Below, one piece after another: positions 28,420-38,044 of a stretch of DNA of 64,000 bases; the stretch's first letter is position 1; each line of letters begins with the position of its first letter. The stretch is from G965247265 sp965247265. GTDB lineage: Bacteria; Pseudomonadota; Gammaproteobacteria; UBA4575. The position numbers and the translations under genes are program-made. Below the pieces are notes generated by a model. The model did no database searches and was not told the DNA's origin. It was given only the letters and a program-made list of their open reading frames with translations. The stretch spans positions 558,001-622,000 of the forward strand of contig OZ252002.1 in NCBI GenBank assembly GCA_965247265.1. Direction: 5' to 3'.

Positions 28420-28616
28420 TAGACTGTGGATAAAAGGTGATATAGTTTGTATTAGAATTTACTGGCTATTTTATACCTATTTATCACGATAAACACATAT
28501 CATGATTACACTCTTTTTCAAATACGTATTTCAATATAAATAATTGAATTTAAAGTAAAATATTAGGTTATACACATAAATTACACGGCTCTATAACAAC
28601 AACTATATATATATAA
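28420..28616. other. dnaA-dnaN intergenic region, candidate origin element
   Basis: A 197-base AT-rich spacer with two exact DnaA boxes (consensus TTATNCACA): TGTGGATAA at 28425-28433 (reverse orientation) and TTATACACA at 28568-28576. Between them the sequence is very AT-rich, as expected of an unwinding element or of the dnaN promoter region. Whether the origin is here, upstream of dnaA, or split between both cannot be settled by reading. Confidence 0.5.
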
Positions 28617-29717
28617 ATGCAATTATCTATCGTTAGAGAAGAGCTACTTAAACCATTACAACAAATTATAGGAGCTGTCGAACGTCGTCAAACAATGCCA
28701 GCGCTTAGTAATCTATTACTGCAAGGTAGTGAACAAGGGTTATTCATTACTGCAACAGACTTAGAAGTAGAGTTAATCACTAATATTGATATAGAGTTGG
28801 AAGAGAGCGGAGATACAACCATACCTGCGAGAAAGCTATTAGATATTTGTAGAGCATTACCGGATCAAGCGAAGCTAGAAATAAGCTCAAGTAATGAAAG
28901 AGTGAAGGTAAGTTCGGGGCGCAGCCGTTTTTCTCTTTCAACCTTACCAGCGGAAGAATTTCCAACTATTGATGATTTAGAACTTGATCAAAGTATTGTT
29001 ATAACCGAGGTAGAGTTAAAAAATTTAATTGATAAGTCAGCATTTGCTATGGCGCAACAAGATGTGCGTTATTACTTAAATGGTTTATTGCTAGAAGTTG
29101 ATAGCGAGCAAATAAAAACAGTTGCTACAGACGGTCATCGTTTAGCTATCTCTCAAAAAGCACATAAGTCCGATATCAATAGCGCGCGACAAATTATAGT
29201 TCCAAGAAAAGGCGTACAAGAGCTACAACGGTTATTAAAACAAGACGACAATCAAATAACCGTTTCACTTGGAAAAAACCATATTCGTGTAAATTTGCCC
29301 AACCTACAATTCACATCAAAGCTCATTGATGGCCGGTTTCCCGAGTACCAATGCGTATTGCCCGAGGAAGAAGGTAATCGAGCAAAAATGGATAAAGCCA
29401 CATTAAAACAAGCACTATCACGCACATCAATACTATCTAATGAAAAATATAAAGGTATCAGGCTTATATTAGATGAAAATAAATTAACTATTCAAGCACA
29501 CAATCCTGAGCATGAAGAAGCTGAAGATGAGATTGAAATAAATTATCAAGGGGAGAAACTAGAAGTCGGGTTTAATGTTGTTTATTTGCTTGATGTGCTG
29601 AATGCATTGGAAGCTGATGACGTGGAAATTATTATAAAAGACGCAAACAGCAGCGCATTAATTGTGTCTACAGGCAGTCAAGAAAGCCGCTATGTCGTTA
29701 TGCCGATGCGCCTTTAA
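28617..29717 (+). CDS. dnaN: DNA polymerase III beta sliding clamp
   Basis: 366 residues in three clamp folds. N-terminus MQLSIVREELLKPLQQIIGAVE (in part) and C-terminus VVMPMRL are both family hallmarks. It forms the ring that tethers polymerase III to DNA. No obvious ribosome site precedes the ATG in the AT-rich spacer. Confidence 0.98.
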   Translation: MQLSIVREELLKPLQQIIGAVERRQTMPALSNLLLQGSEQGLFITATDLEVELITNIDIELEESGDTTIPARKLLDICRALPDQAKLEISSSNERVKVSSGRSRFSLSTLPAEEFPTIDDLELDQSIVITEVELKNLIDKSAFAMAQQDVRYYLNGLLLEVDSEQIKTVATDGHRLAISQKAHKSDINSARQIIVPRKGVQELQRLLKQDDNQITVSLGKNHIRVNLPNLQFTSKLIDGRFPEYQCVLPEEEGNRAKMDKATLKQALSRTSILSNEKYKGIRLILDENKLTIQAHNPEHEEAEDEIEINYQGEKLEVGFNVVYLLDVLNALEADDVEIIIKDANSSALIVSTGSQESRYVVMPMRL

Positions 29718-29737
29718 AACAAGGCACGAAAACTCTA

Positions 29738-30817
29738 TTGGCGCTGCACTCTCTTTTAATTCAAAATTTAAGAATTATTGAACATCTAGAGCTATCTTTA
29801 GCTCAGAACGCAAATCTATTTATTGGTGAAAACGGAGCTGGGAAGACCAGTATCTTAGAAGGCGTCGATTTTTTAAGCCGTGGCCGCACCTTTCGAAGCC
29901 GCACCTTAGATCCAATTCTTAGAAATGAAAGCGAGCACGTAACAGTTAGTGGCAAAGTGGTGGATAGAGAACAGATCACCACGCTTGGCATTCAAAAATC
30001 CGCGGATGAAATGAAATTGCATCATGATGAAGAAAAGATAAATTCAATCTCTAGGCACGCAAGCAATTTACCGGTTGTGGCGATGCATCCTGATAGTCAT
30101 CAAATTATACAGGGCGGCTCTCGCCATCGCAGGCATTATTTAGATTGGTCAGCGTTTCACGTGAAACCCGATTTTTTACAAGAGTGGCGAAAATTTAATA
30201 AGTGTCTACGACAAAGGAATAATATCTTACGCAAAGGTACAGATATGAAGTCAGAACTCACGGCATGGACAAAGGAGTTCTGTGAGTTCAGCAAAAAGAT
30301 AACTTATACAAGATCGCAGATATTTCAAGAAATTAACGATATGTTTTTACAATATAGCAGCAAACTATTGCCAGAATGCAGAATTGAATTGGATTTTGAT
30401 AAAGGATGGCCAGACGCCCAATCGCTTGAAGAGGCCTTAGCTGCTTCTTATGAGCAAGAGCATAAAAATAAAACGACGCGGTGGGGGCCTCAGCGCGCGG
30501 ATATAAAAATTAAACTAAATCAAAAAAATGCCCATTTAAGCGCCTCCCGTGGACAACAGAAACTAATCGCCGCAAGTTTATTGCTGGCGCAAATAAATAA
30601 TCTGCAAACATATAGTTCGCGCCATTGCGTCGTTCTTTTAGATGATATTAGAGCTGAGCTAGATAATGCGCATGCACACGCACTGTTTACTTCTTTGCAA
30701 GATTTGAAGTGCCAAGTGTTCATAAGCGCGATTGAGCCGGATGATGTTAATTTGGGCGGCTGGGAAGACTCAAAAATGTTTCACGTGGAACATGGAAAAT
30801 GCAAGCCCTTACGATAA
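29738..30817 (+). CDS. recF: DNA replication and repair protein RecF
   Basis: 359 residues. SMC-like ATPase with Walker A IGENGAGKTSILEG and, near the end, SRGQQKLIAASLLLAQ and VVLLDDIRAELD. It acts in gap repair and loading of RecA. The start is a TTG at 29738, 20 bases after dnaN. Two parS-like sequences are embedded in the coding region (30154-30167 and 30777-30792). Confidence 0.96.
   Translation: MALHSLLIQNLRIIEHLELSLAQNANLFIGENGAGKTSILEGVDFLSRGRTFRSRTLDPILRNESEHVTVSGKVVDREQITTLGIQKSADEMKLHHDEEKINSISRHASNLPVVAMHPDSHQIIQGGSRHRRHYLDWSAFHVKPDFLQEWRKFNKCLRQRNNILRKGTDMKSELTAWTKEFCEFSKKITYTRSQIFQEINDMFLQYSSKLLPECRIELDFDKGWPDAQSLEEALAASYEQEHKNKTTRWGPQRADIKIKLNQKNAHLSASRGQQKLIAASLLLAQINNLQTYSSRHCVVLLDDIRAELDNAHAHALFTSLQDLKCQVFISAIEPDDVNLGGWEDSKMFHVEHGKCKPLR
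30154..30167. promoter_or_regulatory. parS-like ParB-binding site inside recF
   Basis: GTTTCACGTGAAAC is a perfect 14-bp palindrome equal to the core of the bacterial parS consensus TGTTTCACGTGAAACA. The outermost bases here are C on both sides. It lies in the coding sequence of recF, close to dnaA, where chromosomal parS sites cluster. Confidence 0.75.
30777..30792. promoter_or_regulatory. Second parS-like site at the 3' end of recF
   Basis: TGTTTCACGTGGAACA fits the 16-bp parS consensus with one asymmetric position (GGAACA versus GAAACA), a variation seen in known parS sites. It overlaps the last codons of recF, about 610 bases from the first site. Confidence 0.75.
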
Positions 30818-30861
30818 ACTACCGTTATAATTACAAGTTATTCTAATCATTTGAATTTTAC

Positions 30862-33270
30862 ATGTCCTACGATTCCACGAATATTAAAGTATTAAAAGGC
30901 CTTGAGGCGGTGCGCAAACGCCCAGGTATGTATATCGGTGATACCGATGACGGCACAGGTTTGCACCATCTGGTGTTTGAAGTAGTGGATAACTCAATTG
31001 ATGAGGCCTTAGCAGGCCATTGCACCGAAATACAGGTAATTATTCACTCTGATAATTCTGTCAGTGTGTCCGATGATGGGCGCGGCATCCCCGTGGATAT
31101 GCATAAAGAAGAAAATCGCTCAGCCGCTGAAGTCATCATGACAGTACTGCATGCGGGTGGAAAATTTGATGATAATTCTTATAAAGTATCTGGCGGGCTT
31201 CACGGTGTGGGCGTATCAGTGGTTAATGCGCTGTCTTCGGATTTAGTCCTGACGGTGAACCGCGGCGGGCATTGCTATAAGCAAGAATATAAATTGGGCG
31301 AACCACAATGCCCGTTAAAAAATGTATCGGAAACGAGTAAAAGTGGAACGACTATACATTTCACCCCCAGCACGGAAATATTTACCGATACGGAGTATCA
31401 CTATGATGTGCTCGCAAAAAGGTTGCGAGAATTATCATTTTTAAATTCGTGCGTTTGTATCTCACTCAAAGATGAGCGTTTCGGGAAAAATGATACGTTT
31501 CAATATGATGGAGGAATTAGCGCGTTTGTTGAACATCTTAATACCAAGAAAACGCCGCTGCACGACACCGTCATTTATATTGACACAAAACGCCTGGATA
31601 TTGGCATTGAAGTTGCCCTACAGTGGAATGATTCGTATCAAGAAAATATTTTCTGCTTTACAAACAACATCCCGCAACGTGATGGCGGCACACATTTGGC
31701 AGGATTACGCGGTGCATTAACACGCTCGTTTAACCAGTATATGGAAAAACTGGGAGCAGCTAAAAAATATAAAATTACCATGTCTGGTGATGATGTTCGC
31801 GAAGGTTTAACCGCTGTGCTATCTGTAAAGCTGCCGGACCCTAAATTTTCTTCTCAAACCAAAGACAAGCTGGTTTCCTCAGAAGTAAAAGGTGTTGTTG
31901 AGTCAACCTTAACGGAAGCGTTGCAGGATTTTTTAATGGAAAATCCTACCGAAGCAAAAGCGGTCGTTGGAAAAATTGTCGAAGCAGCCAGGGCACGTGA
32001 AGCTGCACGTAAAGCAAGAGAAATGACGCGGCGAAAAGGCGCATTAGATGTTGCTGGTTTGCCAGGTAAATTAGCTGATTGCCAAGAAAAAGACCCAGCA
32101 TTATGTGAATTATTTTTAGTGGAGGGCGATTCTGCAGGCGGTTCAGCAAAACAAGGGCGAGATCGTCACATTCAAGCAATCCTGCCACTTAAGGGTAAAA
32201 TTCTAAATGTAGAAAAAGCTCGCTTTGATAAAATGCTGGCTTCGGTTGAAGTCGGCACGCTTATTACTGCATTAGGTTGTGGGATTGGAAAAGAAGAGTT
32301 TGACCCAGACAAGCTTCGTTATCACCGCATTATTATCATGACGGATGCTGATGTGGACGGTTCACACATACGGACGTTATTGTTAACGTTCTTTTATAGA
32401 CAAATGCCAGAGCTAATAGAGCGCGGGCATATTTATATCGGGCAACCGCCCTTATATAAAGTTAAGAAAGGCAAACAAGAACAGTATGTGAAAGACGATG
32501 GGGAGCTTAATGCACATTTGTTACAAATGGCTTTGGATGGCGCGAAACTACATGTAAACGCTAAAGCGCCCGCAATTTCTGATAGTGCTTTAGAAGAGTT
32601 AAGCAAAAAGCATGTTGTAGCGATGTCAACAATTCAAAGATTAAGCCGCAGTCATGAGCATGAGACGCTCGTAGAGATGTTACGTATTCCTGCCCCTGAA
32701 TTTAACTCACTTGAAACTAAAAAAGAACAAAAAGCGTTAATAAAGTGGTTCAATTCCACAGCTGAGCTGCTCAATCAAAGCCGGCCTGCTGGCACGCAAT
32801 TTAAAGTTAATGAAGATTGGGAGTCTGAGCCCACACAACTTGTCATGGTGAAATGGGTACATGGGTTGGCACGAGATGATTCATTTAGCGAAGAATTTTT
32901 TAATTCTGCTGATTTTCAACTACTGCGTAACTTTGCTGTGCAGTTAAATGGCTTGCTTGAGAAAGGTGCGTTCATACAACGAGGTGAGCGCAAACTCGAA
33001 TCACAGGATTTTATTGAGATAATGAGTTGGCTCATGGATGAAGCCAAACGTGGGCAAACAATTCAACGTTATAAAGGACTTGGGGAAATGAATCCTGATC
33101 AGCTATGGGAGACCACGATGAACCCTGACTCGCGACGCTTAATGCAGGTCAATATCGAAGATGCCGTGGCTGCAGATGAAGTATTTACAACATTAATGGG
33201 TGATCAGGTTGAACCTCGACGAGAGTTTATTGAACAAAACGCACTTTCTGCATCCAATATAGATATATAG
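30862..33270 (+). CDS. gyrB: DNA gyrase subunit B
   Basis: 802 residues. GHKL ATPase domain (VLKGLEAVRKRPGMYIGDT, DDGRGIPV, GGLHGVGVSVVNAL), transducer, TOPRIM domain (LFLVEGDSAGGSAKQGRDR, MTDADVDGSHIRTLLL) and the gram-negative-type insert and tail (RYKGLGEMNPDQLWETTM). It negatively supercoils DNA with GyrA. It closes the dnaA-dnaN-recF-gyrB series. Confidence 0.98.
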   Translation: MSYDSTNIKVLKGLEAVRKRPGMYIGDTDDGTGLHHLVFEVVDNSIDEALAGHCTEIQVIIHSDNSVSVSDDGRGIPVDMHKEENRSAAEVIMTVLHAGGKFDDNSYKVSGGLHGVGVSVVNALSSDLVLTVNRGGHCYKQEYKLGEPQCPLKNVSETSKSGTTIHFTPSTEIFTDTEYHYDVLAKRLRELSFLNSCVCISLKDERFGKNDTFQYDGGISAFVEHLNTKKTPLHDTVIYIDTKRLDIGIEVALQWNDSYQENIFCFTNNIPQRDGGTHLAGLRGALTRSFNQYMEKLGAAKKYKITMSGDDVREGLTAVLSVKLPDPKFSSQTKDKLVSSEVKGVVESTLTEALQDFLMENPTEAKAVVGKIVEAARAREAARKAREMTRRKGALDVAGLPGKLADCQEKDPALCELFLVEGDSAGGSAKQGRDRHIQAILPLKGKILNVEKARFDKMLASVEVGTLITALGCGIGKEEFDPDKLRYHRIIIMTDADVDGSHIRTLLLTFFYRQMPELIERGHIYIGQPPLYKVKKGKQEQYVKDDGELNAHLLQMALDGAKLHVNAKAPAISDSALEELSKKHVVAMSTIQRLSRSHEHETLVEMLRIPAPEFNSLETKKEQKALIKWFNSTAELLNQSRPAGTQFKVNEDWESEPTQLVMVKWVHGLARDDSFSEEFFNSADFQLLRNFAVQLNGLLEKGAFIQRGERKLESQDFIEIMSWLMDEAKRGQTIQRYKGLGEMNPDQLWETTMNPDSRRLMQVNIEDAVAADEVFTTLMGDQVEPRREFIEQNALSASNIDI

Positions 33271-33387
33271 CCGCCGATTTATCTTAATTAGAAGCACTTT
33301 AGTCAAGCTTCAACTCGTAAAACCACAAATTTAAAGCCAAAATATGTGAATCACATAGGTTTGGTTGTTAATTACATAGGGATCATT

Positions 33388-33962
33388 ATGGGAATCGGAA
33401 GCATTATTTTTCTTGTCATACTTATAGTAGCCGTTGGCTTTATAATTGTTATTTATAATAATTTGGTAACGCTAAAACATGCTGTGAGCAAGGCGTGGTC
33501 AAATATTGATGTCCTTTTAAAGCAACGTCACGACGAACTTCCAAAGCTTGTGGAAGTTTGCAAACAATATATATGGGTTATGAAAAAGATACTCTGGAAA
33601 AAGTTATGGAAGCACGAACCAGGGTCTCAAATGCCCAACAACAAGGCGATATGAATGTATTAGGCGCAGCTAGAAGGCATGTTGTGTATGGGCCTTGGCA
33701 ACTTGTTTGCTGTAGCCGAGGATTACCCTGAGTTAAAAGCGAATGAAACATTTCAACATTTACAACAAAGAATATCTGGGCTCGAAAACTCAATAGCAGA
33801 TAGGCGCGAATACTATAATGAAAGTGTTAACCGCAATAACTACGCATCGAACAATTTCCAGATATCCTCGTGGCTCGATTGCTCGCATTTAAGGCCTTCG
33901 ATTTATTAGAGTTTGATGAATCGGAGCTTAAGGATGTAAATGTTAAGGCACTATTTACATAA
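33388..33962 (+). pseudogene. lemA: LemA family protein gene with three frameshifts
   Basis: The ATG at 33388 has a good ribosome site (TAGGGA). The N-terminus is a LemA membrane helix followed by YNNLVTLKHAVSKAWSNIDV and LLKQRHDELPKLVEVCKQY. The frame then shifts three times: near 33572 (an extra AT in an AT repeat), near 33671 (an extra A) and near 33842 (two extra or one missing base). Each next piece is again LemA (GYEKDTLEKVMEARTRVSNA, GNLFAVAEDYPELKANETF, RIEQFPDILVARLLAFKAFD). Restored length is about 190 residues, the family norm. The multiple lesions, mostly outside homopolymers, suggest real decay. Confidence 0.8.
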
Positions 33963-34018
33963 AATTTGTAACTACTAAACAAAAATTATTCGCAGTTTAA
34001 AGTCTGCTCCATTTTTCA

Positions 34019-34935
34019 ATGGAGAGTTTTGAACAATTAGCGCGAGGGGATTGGTTTCTGCTCGCGTTTTTCGTATTTGGCGCGGCATTGAGCCTGTTCT
34101 TTTTGATTCGCTACTTTCATCGTGCACGCTTAATAGAGGATATGCCTACATCAAAAATTCATTCGGCTCACCAAGGCTATGTTGAATTACATGGAACGGC
34201 AAAGTGCATAGACGGGCCCGAAATTGTCGCCCCGCTAACGGGAAAGTCTTGTGCTTGGTATTCATACTCAATCGAAGAACGAAGCCAGCACGGTAAACGG
34301 CAATGGCAGCGCATTGAACATGGCACCAGCGATTTTCTATTTTTACTAGAAGACGAAACCGGTAGTTGTGTGATAGACCCCGATGATGCAGAGGTAACAC
34401 CAAGCATTAGTAAAACATGGTATGGCTCTAACCCATCACGAGCAATCGATAGATTACAGGTACATCCGGCTATTGACGTAATAAGCAAGGTACTTACAAA
34501 CACGAGTGCTCCTTATCGTTATACAGAGCAACGTATAAATTTTAATGAATCACTTTATGCGTTAGGGGAATTTACATCGATAGGTGCAGATTACCGTAAG
34601 GAAAAGAAGATTTAGTAAAGGATTTATTATCAAAACTTAAGCGAGACCAGAAAGAATTAGCAAAATATGATTCAAACCAGGATGGAGAAATTGATCAAAA
34701 TGAATGGGAAATGGCTAGAAAAGATGCGCAACGAGAGGCCAACAATGAACAAATAAGAAACCCAATACCTAACTCCACACATTTATTAAAAAAGCCAATT
34801 ACTAAAAAATACCAACCATTTTTATTGGCAGCAAAGATTGAATCGTATTTATCGAAACATAACCTTATATTTTCAATAATATTAGCAGTGGTATTTGTAA
34901 TTTTGGTTGCGAGCATATTTTATAAGTTCATTTAA
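34019..34935 (+). pseudogene. GIDE-domain membrane protein with EF-hand, frameshifted
   Basis: The first frame (34019-34615) has an N-terminal membrane helix and a domain like bacterial GIDE/MULAN proteins (LIEDMPTSKIHSAHQGYVEL, GKSCAWYSYSIEE), often found beside lemA. It stops in DYRKEKKI. Adding one A in the A-run near 34603 continues as KEDLVKDLLSKLKRDQKEL, then an EF-hand loop DSNQDGEIDQNEW, and a C-terminal membrane helix ending at 34935. Restored length is about 305 residues. The shift may be real or a homopolymer error. The damaged lemA next door favours real loss of the pair. Confidence 0.7.
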
Positions 34936-34978
34936 ATTTCGGCTCATCACATTAAAAGCTAAGGCATAATACTAAGCA

Positions 34979-35632
34979 ATGATAAAGCTGACTTTATTGC
35001 TTGCTGGCGTATTGCTTTTCCTTAATGCATCTGTGTTTGCAGAAGATACAGTTTATGTTACTGACTCACTGCGACTACGCATTTATTCTGAGCCCAATGA
35101 TAAAAGTACGGTGTTACAAACTTTAAATACTGGAGATTCAATTGAATTAATCGAGAGCAAAGGTGCATTTAGTCATGTTCGAACCTATGATGGCATTACA
35201 GGCTGGGCCAAATCAGCCTTTCTAGTTATCAATCCCCCTGCTGTACTCCTAAATCAAGCGTTAGTTGAACAAAATTATCAACTGGAATTGCAAATTCGAG
35301 AATTGAAAAGCTCAAATGTAGCGAATAGCACCATAGGCACGGAAAAAATTATTAATTTAGAAAAAGGTTTAGAAAAAGAAAAACGAATTAATGAAACGTT
35401 GCATAGCCAACTTGGTAACTTAGATAAGCAGCTATTACAGCAACAGCATGCTAAAAACAGCATTCATTTTTTTGATCTAAGTTTAAATTATAGTGCTGCT
35501 AATGACTTATTAAAAAAAATAAGTGTACTAGTTTTTGTAATTTTGGGATTAATTGTTTTTGGGTTTTCACTAGGAATGAAACAAGCCACACGTCGATTAC
35601 GCAAGCGCCTACACGGATATCGACTAGGGTGA
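34979..35632 (+). CDS. SH3 and anchor domain protein (YgiM-like)
   Basis: 217 residues. Signal peptide (1-21), a bacterial SH3 domain (about 24-84, YVTDSLRLRIYSEPNDKSTV, GITGWAKSAFL), a coiled coil (about 90-160) and a C-terminal membrane helix (about 178-198) followed by basic residues. This is the architecture of the TIGR04211/YgiM group in gammaproteobacteria. Its role is not established. xthA follows after 7 bases. Confidence 0.82.
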   Translation: MIKLTLLLAGVLLFLNASVFAEDTVYVTDSLRLRIYSEPNDKSTVLQTLNTGDSIELIESKGAFSHVRTYDGITGWAKSAFLVINPPAVLLNQALVEQNYQLELQIRELKSSNVANSTIGTEKIINLEKGLEKEKRINETLHSQLGNLDKQLLQQQHAKNSIHFFDLSLNYSAANDLLKKISVLVFVILGLIVFGFSLGMKQATRRLRKRLHGYRLG

Positions 35633-35639
35633 TCAAAAT

Positions 35640-36404
35640 ATGAAAATAGCGTCATGGAATGTAAATTCTTTACGTGTACGTCTCCCGCAGGTGTTGGAAT
35701 GGTTGCAGTACAATCCTGTGGATGCGTTGGCACTTCAAGAAACAAAATTAGTAGATGATGACTTTCCTATTAATGAATTTAAACAAGCGGGCTATTGCGC
35801 GGAGTTTTCTGGCCAAAAAACCTATAACGGTGTTGCAATTATAACAAAGCATGTTGGCAGCAATGTTGTAAAAGACATTCATGGCTTAGACGATCCTCAG
35901 CGCCGCATACTAGCTATAACTATTAATGATATTCGAATTCTTAACCTTTACGTGGTGAATGGTAAAGAAGTAGGTTCTGATAAATTTGCCTATAAGCTTG
36001 AGTGGCTACGAAAAGTAACTGAATTCATTCGCAAAGATTTAAAAAAATTCTCAATGTACGTAATAGTGGGGGACTTCAATATCGCCCCTGAAGATCGAGA
36101 TGTGCATGACCCCGAATCATGGAAGGATAAAATTCTATGTAGTGATAAAGAAAGAGAGGCACTGCAAAAAATGTTTGATTTAGGTTTTACTGATACATTC
36201 AGATTGTTCGAACAAGAAGAAAATAGTTTCAGCTGGTGGGATTATCGTGCTGCTGCATTTCGACGCAACCTGGGGTTGCGAATTGATTTAATACTTGCAA
36301 GCCATGAATTAGAGGCAAACTGTAGTTTTAGTACGATTGATAAAGAGCCTAGACGTAATGAACGGCCTTCTGATCATGCGCCTGTGTTAGTCGAGTTTAT
36401 GTAG
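35640..36404 (+). CDS. xthA: Exodeoxyribonuclease III
   Basis: 254 residues of the exonuclease-endonuclease-phosphatase fold. Catalytic signatures are SWNVNSLRVRLPQV, ALQETKL, VGDFNIAPEDRDVHDP, RIDLILAS and SDHAPV. It cleaves at abasic sites and degrades 3' ends in base excision repair. Intact. Confidence 0.95.
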   Translation: MKIASWNVNSLRVRLPQVLEWLQYNPVDALALQETKLVDDDFPINEFKQAGYCAEFSGQKTYNGVAIITKHVGSNVVKDIHGLDDPQRRILAITINDIRILNLYVVNGKEVGSDKFAYKLEWLRKVTEFIRKDLKKFSMYVIVGDFNIAPEDRDVHDPESWKDKILCSDKEREALQKMFDLGFTDTFRLFEQEENSFSWWDYRAAAFRRNLGLRIDLILASHELEANCSFSTIDKEPRRNERPSDHAPVLVEFM

Positions 36405-36422
36405 ATAAAGTCTATAAAAATG

Positions 36423-36450
36423 TTGACAAATGCGTCTAATATCTTATAAC
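36423..36450 (+). promoter_or_regulatory. Candidate sigma-70 promoter in the xthA-ParA gap
   Basis: TTGACA (36423-36428) and TATAAC (36445-36450) with a 16-base spacer. The next gene starts 270 bases further on, so the transcript would have a long leader or be a small RNA. No known RNA family was recognised in 36451-36723. The stretch is AT-rich, with only a weak AAAAGCTTTT dyad near 36642. Confidence 0.4.
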
Positions 36451-36723
36451 ATGCTTAAATGCCTAAGAACAATAAAACGTTAAATATAATGCATGTATAT
36501 ACGGCCCAGTAATTCGCACGCTAATTTAAATTTTAATCATTGCTGACTACTTACCATATTCAATGAAAGTTGAATCCTTGTTAATTTCAAATAAGAAAAT
36601 CCAATGTGAATTATTTTTCATTTTTTAGTATAAAAACAGTTAAAAGCTTTTATTCTTACTTGGCATTGTGTCGTAGTTAAGAGAAACTTTGTTTCACAAA
36701 AAATTTACTCTGGGGGAGGATCA

Positions 36724-37362
36724 ATGCGCAAAATAATGGTCATCAATTCTAAAGGCGGCTCAGGTAAAACAACCGTCGCGGTAAATCTTGCTTCCTATTT
36801 TGTATCGAGCAATAAAAGTGTGGTGCTGATGGATTATGACCCGCAAGGAAGTAGCATGGCTTGGTTGGATGCACGGTCTTCAGGACGCAAACCTATTCAA
36901 GGCATTGCTGCACATAAAAATAATGCCAAGCGGCCTAGCCGCAATACAGATTTTGTGATTTTAGACGCTCCTGCAGGTTTGCATGGCGGGGCATTGAGCA
37001 AAATGGTCAACAAGGCCGAAACGATTTTGATCCCTGTTCTGCCTTCTCCTATGGATATACGTGCAGCTTCTGATTTTATTGCTGAAATTAAAAAAACGGC
37101 ACGCGTACAACGCAAAAAAGCCAAGCTGGCATTGATTGCAAACCGATCTAGAGATTTCACCAATATTTACTGGGAACTCGATGACTTTCTCAGCAAACAA
37201 CGTGTACCGTTTTTAACTATGCTACGAGATAGTCAACACTATATTCGTGGCGCAGAAAAAGGCGTGGGCATATTTGAAATGGCTCCTGCCGCAACGGATT
37301 TGGACCGTGAACAATGGCAGCCTATCGTAAAATGGGTGAAAAGTAAGCGCAGCCAGCCCTAA
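36724..37362 (+). CDS. Orphan ParA/MinD-family ATPase
   Basis: 212 residues. Deviant Walker A SKGGSGKTT (9-17), LMDYDPQGSSMAWLDAR and FVILDAPAGLHG. It lacks a ParB partner next to it and differs from the chromosomal ParA at 19.7 kb. Small ParA proteins of this type position cargo such as chemoreceptor arrays, carboxysomes or flagella in other species. The cargo here is unknown. The ribosome site is strong (GGGGGAGGA). An L,D-transpeptidase follows after 65 bases. Confidence 0.85.
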   Translation: MRKIMVINSKGGSGKTTVAVNLASYFVSSNKSVVLMDYDPQGSSMAWLDARSSGRKPIQGIAAHKNNAKRPSRNTDFVILDAPAGLHGGALSKMVNKAETILIPVLPSPMDIRAASDFIAEIKKTARVQRKKAKLALIANRSRDFTNIYWELDDFLSKQRVPFLTMLRDSQHYIRGAEKGVGIFEMAPAATDLDREQWQPIVKWVKSKRSQP

Positions 37363-37427
37363 AATGTACCAGCTGGCATCAATATAGCCACACTTCAAGA
37401 ACTGATTGTTATAATGAGGAACTAAGT

Positions 37428-37973
37428 GTGAAGTGGTTCAAAGTTTATAAAATACCCAAAGTGTTATTTCATGTTTTAGTGATTTGCACATGTTCACATT
37501 CATACAGCACGCTTGTTATGGCAACTAACACTTCTGATACTGCTACTAAAGCAGACTATGTACTTTTAAAAAAGGCAGAGCGTAAACTTTATCTTTATCG
37601 TGGCGATGAAATATTAAAAACGTATCGTGTTGCACTGGGCAAACAACCCGATGGCCACAAGAGACGTAATGGCGATTCACGTACACCGGAAGGGGTCTAT
37701 GTATTAGATTGGCGAAATCAAAATAGCAAGTTTTTTCGTTCAATACATATTTCCTACCCAAACTTGAGTGATCGTAGTGATGCAAGAGAGCGCGGCGATT
37801 CGCCTGGCGGCGCAATTATGATTCATGGCCAACCCAAAAGCTGGGTTGAGAGATCGAAAATGCTATTTCATGATAATGACTGGACTGAAGGTTGTGTAGC
37901 AGTTCAAGATCATGAAATTCTTGAAATTTGGGAAATTGTAGAAGACGGTACAACGATAGAAATTCTGCCTTAG
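37428..37973 (+). CDS. L,D-transpeptidase (YkuD/YafK type)
   Basis: 181 residues from a GTG start with GAGGA upstream. Hydrophobic N-terminal signal (about 10-31), then the YkuD domain with KKAERKLYLYRGD, RTPEGVYVLDWRNQNSKF, IHG (H133) and TEGCVAV with catalytic C156. It probably cross-links peptidoglycan or attaches proteins to it in the periplasm. The specific reaction cannot be assigned. Confidence 0.88.
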   Translation: MKWFKVYKIPKVLFHVLVICTCSHSYSTLVMATNTSDTATKADYVLLKKAERKLYLYRGDEILKTYRVALGKQPDGHKRRNGDSRTPEGVYVLDWRNQNSKFFRSIHISYPNLSDRSDARERGDSPGGAIMIHGQPKSWVERSKMLFHDNDWTEGCVAVQDHEILEIWEIVEDGTTIEILP

Positions 37974-38044
37974 AGCACTATCACAAAGGATAATTAGTCC
38001 CGAAGTTTGATTGTTTATTCCTGATTAACTCTGCTGATTTTTCA

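Noticed and set aside
36451..36723. A known small RNA or riboswitch in the xthA-ParA gap
   Set aside because: No family motif could be recognised; only a candidate promoter and weak AT-rich dyads are visible.
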